From: Bacillota bacterium
GTDB lineage: Bacteria > Bacillota > Clostridia > Christensenellales > QAND01
DNA length: 7,745 nucleotides
Direction: 5' to 3'
NCBI GenBank assembly: GCA_019415425.1
Contig: DXZF01000409.1
Location: 1 to 7,745 of the forward strand
The notes beneath the pieces are model-generated. The model was not told where the DNA came from. It worked only from the letters and a program-made list of their open reading frames with translations, and searched no databases. Positions 1 through 7,745 of the stretch are shown in pieces (positions within the stretch are counted from its first letter, which is position 1; each line of letters starts with the position of its first letter). The position numbers were made by a program, and so were the translations under genes.

Positions 1-380
1 GTATACAGGCGTACGATGGGTTCGATGTCCTGGGGCACATCACGTATTATTCCCGCTACAATCCCGGCCCGGACCGGGAAATGCACTATACCGATGCGCC
101 CGATGCCTTTGACACGCTGTTCAAGATGCTCATTGCGCACGGCAAGGGCATCGAGATCAACACCTCCGTGCAGGACAAGATGGGCTTTTTCTGCCCGGAC
201 TACGACATCGTCAAGCGGTATAGGGAATTGGGTGGCGAAGTGATCACCATCGGCTCCGACGCACACGTGCCGGAACGCATTTGCGCCAATTACGAGGCCG
301 CCTGCGCCATGCTCAAGCGCGCGGGGTTTGAGGCCATCTGCACGTTTGATCAGCACAGGCCTTCGTTTGTGCGCATCTGA
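1..380 (+). CDS. PHP-domain phosphatase, histidinol-phosphatase HisJ family (C-terminal half; 5' end outside window)
   Basis: The frame beginning at base 3 is open from the left edge to a TGA at 378-380 and gives 125 residues of a protein whose family usually has about 260-280. The visible part carries the late metal-binding motifs of a PHP (polymerase and histidinol phosphatase) TIM-barrel: GHI at visible residues 11-13, GIEINTS with Glu51 and Asn53, and GSDAH with Asp86 and His88. HisJ-family members are cytoplasmic metal-dependent phosphoesterases; the named member hydrolyses L-histidinol phosphate to histidinol, step 8 of histidine synthesis. A full paralogue starts 15 bp downstream on the same strand, so the two are probably cotranscribed. 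The substrate of this copy is unproven because three paralogues lie close together. The family call is firm; the specific reaction is inference. Confidence 0.88.
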   Translation, partial: IQAYDGFDVLGHITYYSRYNPGPDREMHYTDAPDAFDTLFKMLIAHGKGIEINTSVQDKMGFFCPDYDIVKRYRELGGEVITIGSDAHVPERICANYEAACAMLKRAGFEAICTFDQHRPSFVRI

Positions 381-395
381 AAGCGAGCGGGTTGC

Positions 396-1208
396 ATGCG
401 AGAGAACGCCCAAACAAAATGGCACGTACATCCCGGCATTTGCGATATGCACGTGCACTCCACGCACTCTGCCGACGGCCGTTCGGATATGCAGGCGTAC
501 TGTGAGCAGGCGCTGGCCAAGGGCGTCAAGGTGCTGTGCTTTACCGAGCACTTTAACAATCACCCCAACGACGTCTGCTACGGCACATACGATCCCGATG
601 CGTACTTTGAGGCGTTGCGCGTCATGCAGGCGCGCTATGCAGGGGCATTGGAGCTTCTGGCAGGGCTGGAATTTGCCGAGCCACAGGAGTATCCGCGCGA
701 TCTGGCGCGGCTGCGGCAATACCCCTATGACTGCATTCTGGGTTCACAGCACTTTGTGGGCGATACGTTTTTGGGCCGGTTGCTGCAAGCGGGCGTGCCG
801 CCTGCGCAGGTATGCGATGCGTACTGGACGGCGATGGACGCGCTGATTGAGGCGGGCGGCATCGACATGATCGCACATTTTGACTTCCCCAAACGGTATC
901 TGCAAGATCCTGCGGCCGTGTTCGACGAGGCGCGTATACGCGCCTTGTTGCGCAAGGCGATCGCCAAGGGGATTGGCCTTGAGATCAACACCTCACCGCT
1001 GCGAAACGGACGCACAGCCTGTATGCCGGGGCCGGAAATTCTGGAAATCTACGTGCAGGAGGGCGGCACACGCGTTACGTTGGGGTCGGATGCACATCAC
1101 GCGCAGGAGTTGGCGGCCCATCATGCGGCATTGATGGAACAGTTGCCCGCCTCCCTTTGCGTGGGGATTTTCCGCCAGCATCGGTTTGTGCCCATGGCGG
1201 CGCTGTAA
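396..1208 (+). CDS. PHP-domain phosphatase, histidinol-phosphatase HisJ family (second paralogue, complete)
   Basis: A 270-residue protein, the normal size for HisJ-family phosphatases. PHP metal ligands appear in order: DMHVH (Asp17, His19, His21), TEH (His52), GLEF (Glu92), GSQHF (His119), IAHFDF (His161), GLEINTS (Glu196, Asn198) and GSDAHH (Asp232, His234). This complete set predicts an active trinuclear-metal phosphoesterase in the cytoplasm, probably acting on histidinol phosphate or a similar small phosphoester. The ATG at 396 is favoured because it lies 16 codons before the first PHP motif, but no good Shine-Dalgarno sequence precedes it. It may be translated by coupling to the upstream gene, which ends 15 bp before. 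It is the last gene of its transcription unit and is followed by a strong hairpin at 1266-1293. Distinguishing HisJ activity from another PHP phosphatase is not possible from sequence alone. Confidence 0.93.
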   Translation: MRENAQTKWHVHPGICDMHVHSTHSADGRSDMQAYCEQALAKGVKVLCFTEHFNNHPNDVCYGTYDPDAYFEALRVMQARYAGALELLAGLEFAEPQEYPRDLARLRQYPYDCILGSQHFVGDTFLGRLLQAGVPPAQVCDAYWTAMDALIEAGGIDMIAHFDFPKRYLQDPAAVFDEARIRALLRKAIAKGIGLEINTSPLRNGRTACMPGPEILEIYVQEGGTRVTLGSDAHHAQELAAHHAALMEQLPASLCVGIFRQHRFVPMAAL

Positions 1209-1265
1209 ACAGCCCCCTCCTTCATCCTGCAGTGAGAGAAGCACGACGCGAGAGCGAGCGCAATC

Positions 1266-1293
1266 CAGCGCCCGGCCAATTGGCCGGGCGCTG
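1266..1293 (+). terminator. Perfect 28-nt palindrome, likely intrinsic terminator of the tandem PHP genes
   Basis: The sequence reads CAGCGCCCGGCC, then AATT, then GGCCGGGCGCTG: 12 matched GC-rich pairs around a self-complementary AATT. It lies 57 bp after the stop of the second PHP gene. The following TTTGCTCGTT is only moderately T-rich, so the hairpin is strong but the U-tract is imperfect. No matching T-tract exists on the other strand, so it is assigned to the plus strand. Confidence 0.72.
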
Positions 1294-1361
1294 TTTGCTC
1301 GTTACGCGCGTCTGCCCACGCGCATGCGCTGCGAAAAAGAGAATGGACAAGAGGAGGAACG

Positions 1362-1454
1362 ATGGCGCTGCGTGTGGCGGGCCGCACCATCGTGTGTGGC
1401 AAACACAGTCGCACGAGCGCGCCGTTTTTCGCCAAAACAAAAGGGACCTCGTAA
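1362..1454 (+). CDS. Candidate small ORF of 30 codons, cationic, no recognised family
   Basis: An ATG at 1362 follows AGGAGG (1352-1357) with a 4-nt gap, a strong ribosome-binding context for this window. The frame runs 30 codons to a TAA at 1452-1454. The peptide begins MALRVAGRTIVCGKHSRTSA and is rich in Arg and Lys, with one Cys and no membrane segment or signal peptide I can see. The stop codon falls in the loop of the hairpin at 1439-1467, so translation would run into that structure. No convincing promoter is visible, and the gene would lie between the two terminators. I recognise no family. A chance SD-ATG pair in GC-rich spacer is the more likely explanation. Confidence 0.18.
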   Translation: MALRVAGRTIVCGKHSRTSAPFFAKTKGTS

Positions 1455-1467
1455 AGAGGTCCCTTTT
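1439..1467 (-). terminator. Intrinsic terminator of nifJ, probably bidirectional
   Basis: A perfect 12-bp stem pairs 1439-1450 (AAAAGGGACCTC) with 1456-1467 (GAGGTCCCTTTT) around a 5-nt loop. On the minus strand it starts 13 bp after the nifJ stop and runs into TTTTGTTTTGG, a good U-tract. On the plus strand the stem also ends in five Ts, so it could block read-through from the convergent PHP genes too. Confidence 0.88.
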
Positions 1468-1480
1468 TGGGCAGGATGGA

Positions 1481-5038
<3,558 letters not shown>

Positions 5039-5040
5039 TC

Positions 5041-5070
5041 ATTATATAGAGATTGTGCATAAATCGTCAA
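5041..5070 (-). promoter_or_regulatory. Sigma-A-type promoter of nifJ
   Basis: On the minus strand, TTGACG (5065-5070) is the -35 box and a perfect TATAAT (5041-5046) is the -10 box, with an 18-bp spacer. Transcription would begin near 5034, giving a leader of about 38 nt. A CGTGTG/CACACG inverted repeat at 5078-5094 lies just upstream of the -35 box and could bind a regulator. Confidence 0.85.
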
Positions 5071-5077
5071 GGGAATT

Positions 5078-5136
5078 CGTGTGAAAACCACACGCTTGTG
5101 GGCGGTTGGCGGCACAAAATGCACGTGTGGCACACG
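5078..5136. promoter_or_regulatory. Two CGTGTG/CACACG inverted repeats between the divergent promoters (candidate operators)
   Basis: CGTGTG at 5078-5083 is mirrored by CACACG at 5089-5094 with a 5-nt gap. CGTGTG at 5124-5129 is mirrored by CACACG at 5131-5136 with a 1-nt gap. An overlapping inverted repeat, CCACA-N4-TGTGG, spans 5088-5101. The first copy abuts the nifJ -35 box; the second lies about 20 bp upstream of the hisC -35 box. The unequal gaps argue against one simple dimer site. It does not match the Rex consensus as I know it. The regulator is unknown and chance is possible. Confidence 0.35.
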
Positions 5137-5157
5137 GCTGTTTTTTGCCGCGCGGGG

Positions 5158-5186
5158 ATGACAAAAATGCTTTTGCATGCTACAAT
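5158..5186 (+). promoter_or_regulatory. Sigma-A-type promoter of the hisC operon
   Basis: ATGACA (5158-5163, five of six bases matching TTGACA) and TACAAT (5181-5186, five of six matching TATAAT) are separated by the ideal 17 bp. Transcription would start near 5193, leaving a leader of about 20 nt. That leaves no room for a T-box or histidine leader-peptide attenuator. Confidence 0.75.
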
Positions 5187-5202
5187 GACAGCACAAGAAA
5201 GC

Positions 5203-5207
5203 GAGGG
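5203..5207 (+). promoter_or_regulatory. Ribosome binding site that decides the hisC start
   Basis: GAGGG sits 6 nt before the ATG at 5214 but directly touches the in-frame ATG at 5208, which is too close. This favours 5214 as the start. The in-frame ATG further upstream (5106) would place the start before the promoter. Confidence 0.75.
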
Positions 5208-5213
5208 ATGCAA

Positions 5214-6272
5214 ATGCAGTCGAAAATCAGCCCGTTGGCGCGCACACTCACCCCGTATGTGCCGGGGGAACAGCCGGGTGCGGGCGAGGCGTGGATCAAG
5301 CTCAATACCAACGAAAACCCGTATCCGCCCTCTGCGCGCGTCGGCGCGGCGATCCAAGAGGCGATGGGGGAACTGGCGCTGTACCCCGACCCGTGCGCGC
5401 TCTCACTGCGCGAGGCGATCGCGGCGCAAAACGGCGTCACGGCGGACGAGGTGTTTGCGGGCAACGGTTCGGACGAAGTTTTGGCCATGTGTTTTCCCGC
5501 CTTTTTTGCCGGGCAGCCGTACCCGGTGCGCTTTGCCGATGTCACGTACAGCTTTTACAAGGTGTACGCTTCGCTCTTTTCGGTCCCGTGCCAGATCGTG
5601 CCGCTCAAAGCGGACTACACCATGGACGTGGACGCGTTCTGCGCCCCGCAGTGCAGCGGCATCCTCATCCCCAACCCCAACGCACCGACCGGGCTGCTGC
5701 TCGAGACGGGGGAAATTGAACGCATTTTGCGCGCGCACCCCGATTGCGTCGTGGTGATCGATGAAGCGTATATCGCCTTTGGGGGGCAAAGCATGGTATC
5801 ATGGGTGCGAACGTATCCCAACCTCCTCGTGGTGCGCACGCTGAGCAAGGCGCATGCGCTGGCGGGCCTGCGCGTGGGCTATGCCATTGGGCAGCAGGAG
5901 CTGATCACGGCGCTGATGTGCATCAAGGACAGCTTCAACAGCTACCCGGTGGACCGGCTGGCGCAGGCGGGCGCGCGTGCGGCCGTTCTGGACGACGCGT
6001 ATACGCGCGCACAGTGCCAGAAGGTGCAGCAGACGCGCGCGTGGACGACGCAGCAGCTGCGCGCGCGCGGGTTCACCGTGCTGGACAGCGCGGCCAACTT
6101 CGTCTTTGCACGCCCGCAGGACGGCGATGCGGCGCGCGTACACGCGGCGCTGCGCGACAGGCACGTGCTGGTGCGCTATTTCCCCGGCGCGCGTACCGGA
6201 GAATTTTTGCGCATCTCCATCGGTACCGATGCGCAGATGCGCGCGTTCATGGAGGCATTGGATACCATCTGA
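5214..6272 (+). CDS. hisC: Histidinol-phosphate aminotransferase
   Basis: A 352-residue PLP-dependent aminotransferase of fold type I, the usual length for HisC. It exchanges the amino group between glutamate and imidazole-acetol phosphate to give L-histidinol phosphate, step 7 of histidine synthesis, in the cytoplasm. Motifs in order: LNTNENPYPPS (30-40), LYPDP (56-60), GNGSDEVL (83-90) for cofactor phosphate binding, PNPNAPTG (153-160) with Asn156, VVVIDEAYIAF (179-189) with Asp183 pairing to the PLP nitrogen, TLSKAHALAGLR (209-220) with Schiff-base Lys212 and Arg220, and FLRISIGT (331-338) with substrate-carboxylate Arg333. The start is set by GAGGG and by a promoter at 5158-5186. A PHP phosphatase gene for the next pathway step follows after 19 bp, so the two form an operon. 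A related aromatic or other aminotransferase is possible but less likely given this neighbour. Confidence 0.93.
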   Translation: MQSKISPLARTLTPYVPGEQPGAGEAWIKLNTNENPYPPSARVGAAIQEAMGELALYPDPCALSLREAIAAQNGVTADEVFAGNGSDEVLAMCFPAFFAGQPYPVRFADVTYSFYKVYASLFSVPCQIVPLKADYTMDVDAFCAPQCSGILIPNPNAPTGLLLETGEIERILRAHPDCVVVIDEAYIAFGGQSMVSWVRTYPNLLVVRTLSKAHALAGLRVGYAIGQQELITALMCIKDSFNSYPVDRLAQAGARAAVLDDAYTRAQCQKVQQTRAWTTQQLRARGFTVLDSAANFVFARPQDGDAARVHAALRDRHVLVRYFPGARTGEFLRISIGTDAQMRAFMEALDTI

Positions 6273-6277
6273 ACCAA

Positions 6278-6282
6278 AGGAG
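6278..6282 (+). promoter_or_regulatory. Ribosome binding site of the third PHP gene
   Basis: AGGAG lies 9 nt before the ATG at 6292. The same frame is open back to 5977 inside hisC, but this site and the PHP motif at residues 8-12 fix the true start at 6292. Confidence 0.82.
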
Positions 6283-6291
6283 TCAGGACGG

Positions 6292-7125
6292 ATGGGAGAT
6301 TTTGATTACATCGACGCACACGTGCACACGGCCTTTTCGCAGAGCGACTGCCAGCGGCCGATGGATGACTACCTGCAGATGCTGCGCGACGGCGTGGCGC
6401 GTGGATTCGGGTTTACCGATCACCTGCACCCGGGGCTGGAGGAGATGGGCAGAACGTATGCCAACTACCATCCCTTCGTGTTTGACGGCGCGGCGTACTG
6501 CAGGGCCATTGAAGCGGCGCGCGCCGAAGGGCTGTGTGTGTACAAGGGCGTGGAGGTCACCTACGAAAAGGGCGAGCACGCGCTGTGCGAGCGGCGCGCC
6601 ATGCAGGATCCGTACGACTACATCGTGGGTTCGGCGCACTCGTTTGACGGGTTCTGGGTGACGCGGACGTACTGGCAGAGCGTGCAGCCGGGCCAGGCGT
6701 TTGTGGACATCGTCAACCGCTACTACGATGCGGTGCTGGACGTGCTGGAGGTGCCGTGGTTCGACATGGTGGCGCATATCGGCGTGTACAAGCGGTTCCT
6801 GGAGCCCGAGCATCGGCTGCTCGTGTACGCGCACGAGACCATCGAAGCGCGCGAGGAGGAAGTGGCCAAGGCGTGTGTGCACAGCGGCAAGGTGATCGAG
6901 GTCAATACTTCCGGGCTGACGGCGGCGGGCCAGCGCACCATGCCCAGCGATGCGTTTTTACAAAAGTACCTGCGCCATGGCGGCCATCGGGTGTGTTTGG
7001 CCAGCGACGGGCACGACACCACCAAGGTCAACCAGTGCTTTGCGCAGGCGGCGCAGATGCTGCGCGAAATCGGATTTACGCACCTGACGTATCCGTGGGA
7101 CCTCGACCATCCCGAGGCGCTGTAG
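6292..7125 (+). CDS. PHP-domain phosphatase, probable histidinol-phosphatase of the HisJ family (third paralogue)
   Basis: A 277-residue PHP-fold phosphoesterase located 19 bp after hisC in the same operon. The expected ligands are all visible: IDAHVH (Asp8, His10, His12), TDH (His44), GVEVT (Glu88), GSAH (His116), VAHIG (His162), VIEVNTS (Glu203, Asn205) and SDGHD (Asp239, His241). Position beside hisC makes it the best candidate in the window for true histidinol-phosphate phosphatase, which acts directly after HisC. It differs from the other two copies in having SDGHD in place of GSDAH and a C-terminal tail ending near WDLDHPEAL, where they have FxQHRxxF-like endings. It could therefore serve a different substrate. 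A long hairpin follows 17 bp after the stop. Fold and enzyme class are firm; the exact substrate is inferred from context. Confidence 0.92.
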   Translation: MGDFDYIDAHVHTAFSQSDCQRPMDDYLQMLRDGVARGFGFTDHLHPGLEEMGRTYANYHPFVFDGAAYCRAIEAARAEGLCVYKGVEVTYEKGEHALCERRAMQDPYDYIVGSAHSFDGFWVTRTYWQSVQPGQAFVDIVNRYYDAVLDVLEVPWFDMVAHIGVYKRFLEPEHRLLVYAHETIEAREEEVAKACVHSGKVIEVNTSGLTAAGQRTMPSDAFLQKYLRHGGHRVCLASDGHDTTKVNQCFAQAAQMLREIGFTHLTYPWDLDHPEAL

Positions 7126-7141
7126 GCCAACGATCTATCCA

Positions 7142-7177
7142 AAAGGCGCGCGGAGCCGGCCGGCTCCGCGCGCCTTT
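7142..7177. terminator. Perfect 36-nt palindrome, bidirectional terminator between convergent genes
   Basis: An 18-bp perfectly matched inverted repeat is centred at 7159/7160, starting AAAGGCGCGCGGAGCC and ending with its complement. On the plus strand it continues into TTTCTCTTCT, ending the hisC operon. On the minus strand the stem ends in TTTT followed by GGAT, so it may also end the aldo/keto reductase transcript, whose stop lies 41 bp away. Confidence 0.82.
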
Positions 7178-7218
7178 CTCTTCTGCAATCCGTGGGTTTG
7201 CCGCAACGGCGGAACGCC

Positions 7219-7745
7219 TCAGCCCTTTTGCAGGTGTTCCTCGCGCCACGCCTTGAACAATGCGTGCTGGTGGGCCAGCATGGTGGGCGTGTCCAATCCG
7301 TAGGGGCACTTTTGCATGCACTGGTTGCAGTGCAGGCAGTCCTCCACCTTGCGCTGTTTTTCCCAGAATTCATCCGTCAAAAAGCGCTGATACGGCGAAC
7401 GGGTCGCCAGCAGGTACACGCGGCCGGAAGTGGGGATATCGATGCCGACCGGGCAAGGCATGCAGTAGCCGCACGCCCGGCAGAACTCCTGGCTCAGGTC
7501 CTTGCGATCCTGCTCGATGATGGCCTGCATCTTTTCGTCCAGTGCCGGCGGGTTGGCGGTAAGGGCGAGGAACTCGTCCAATTCCCACTCGTGCTGGATG
7601 CCGTAGATGGGTACCACGTTTTCGTACTGGCGGATAAAGGTGAACGTCGCCGGCACATTGGCCACCATGCCGCCCGAGAGCGCCTTCATGGCGATAAAGC
7701 CCATGTCGTGCGCCTTGCAGCGCGCGAGCAGGTCCATCTCCACAT
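7219..7745 (-). CDS. Aldo/keto reductase with C-terminal [4Fe-4S] ferredoxin domain (5' end outside window)
   Basis: The frame is open from the right edge to a TGA at 7219-7221, giving about 175 C-terminal residues of a family whose members are usually near 370-400. The first visible part, with DMGFIAMKALSGG and VVPIYGIQHEWELDEFLAL, matches the last strands of an aldo/keto reductase barrel. It is followed by two cysteine motifs: CRACGYCMPCP with Cys88, 91, 94 and 97 of the visible part, and CLHCNQCMQKCP with Cys136, 139, 142 and 146. These should bind two [4Fe-4S] clusters. Such fused proteins are common in anaerobes and are predicted cytoplasmic oxidoreductases, but their substrates are mostly unknown. 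The barrel's catalytic Asp, Tyr, Lys and His residues lie outside the window. No methionine near the edge should be taken as a start. Convergent with the hisC operon. Confidence 0.92.
   Translation of the reverse strand, partial: VEMDLLARCKAHDMGFIAMKALSGGMVANVPATFTFIRQYENVVPIYGIQHEWELDEFLALTANPPALDEKMQAIIEQDRKDLSQEFCRACGYCMPCPVGIDIPTSGRVYLLATRSPYQRFLTDEFWEKQRKVEDCLHCNQCMQKCPYGLDTPTMLAHQHALFKAWREEHLQKG

Noticed and set aside
1..1208. Tandem PHP genes as a frameshifted or split single gene
   Set aside because: The first gene ends with a complete C-terminal half and the second begins with its own full N-terminal PHP motif and carries all ligands. They are two whole domains and not fragments of one.
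5187..5213. Possible histidine attenuator or T-box in the hisC leader
   Set aside because: The predicted leader is only about 20 nt, with no His-codon run, no T-box sequence and no competing hairpins.
5977..6291. N-terminal extension of the third PHP protein overlapping hisC
   Set aside because: The extension overlaps the hisC coding frame, has an Arg/Ala/Ser-rich shadow composition and no homology I recognise, while a proper ribosome binding site and PHP motif mark the start at 6292.
5801..6661. A 286-codon plus-strand frame across hisC and the third PHP gene
   Set aside because: It is out of frame with both genes, whose motifs are unambiguous. The composition (Arg, Ala, Gly rich) is that of a GC-rich shadow frame.
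6283..6882. A 199-codon minus-strand frame inside the third PHP gene
   Set aside because: It is antisense to a clear PHP gene, rich in His, Val and Arg as expected of an in-register antisense frame, and has no promoter or ribosome binding site that I can see.

Overview
This is a GC-rich bacterial window (roughly 60 % G+C by eye) with ordinary housekeeping metabolism. The gene set is a one-polypeptide pyruvate:ferredoxin oxidoreductase, several PHP-type histidinol-phosphatase paralogues, and an aldo/keto reductase with a C-terminal two-cluster ferredoxin domain. This suggests an anaerobic, fermentative Firmicute, probably a high-GC, possibly gut-dwelling, member of the Clostridia. That placement is inferred from gene content and not from any marker gene.

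Layout. (1) Bases 1-1208, + strand: the C-terminal half of one PHP/HisJ-family phosphatase, then a complete second paralogue 15 bp downstream, closed by a perfect-palindrome terminator (1266-1293). (2) Bases 1209-1480: a convergent intergenic stretch with that terminator, a weak 30-codon ORF candidate and a second terminator serving the opposite strand. (3) Bases 1481-4996, - strand: nifJ, with a clear sigma-A-type promoter and a strong ribosome binding site. (4) Bases 4997-5213: a divergent promoter region between nifJ and hisC, with two CGTGTG/CACACG inverted repeats that could be operators. (5) Bases 5214-7125, + strand: a two-gene operon of hisC and a third PHP/HisJ phosphatase, ending in a long perfect hairpin (7142-7177). 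(6) Bases 7219-7745, - strand: the 3' part of the ferredoxin-fused aldo/keto reductase gene, which runs off the right edge.

How the genes work together. HisC and a HisJ-type phosphatase catalyse consecutive steps of histidine synthesis (imidazole-acetol phosphate to histidinol phosphate to histidinol), so the hisC-PHP pair is functionally coherent. Three PHP paralogues in under 8 kb is more than one pathway step needs, so at least one may act on another phosphoester. NifJ supplies acetyl-CoA and reduced ferredoxin. The reductase carries two [4Fe-4S] motifs and could exchange electrons with the same pool, but nothing in the sequence links them directly.

I found no mobile element, CRISPR array, tRNA or rRNA, and no evidence of a new multi-gene system. 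The most open points are the tripled PHP genes, the possible operators in the nifJ-hisC region, and the small ORF whose stop codon lies in a terminator loop.
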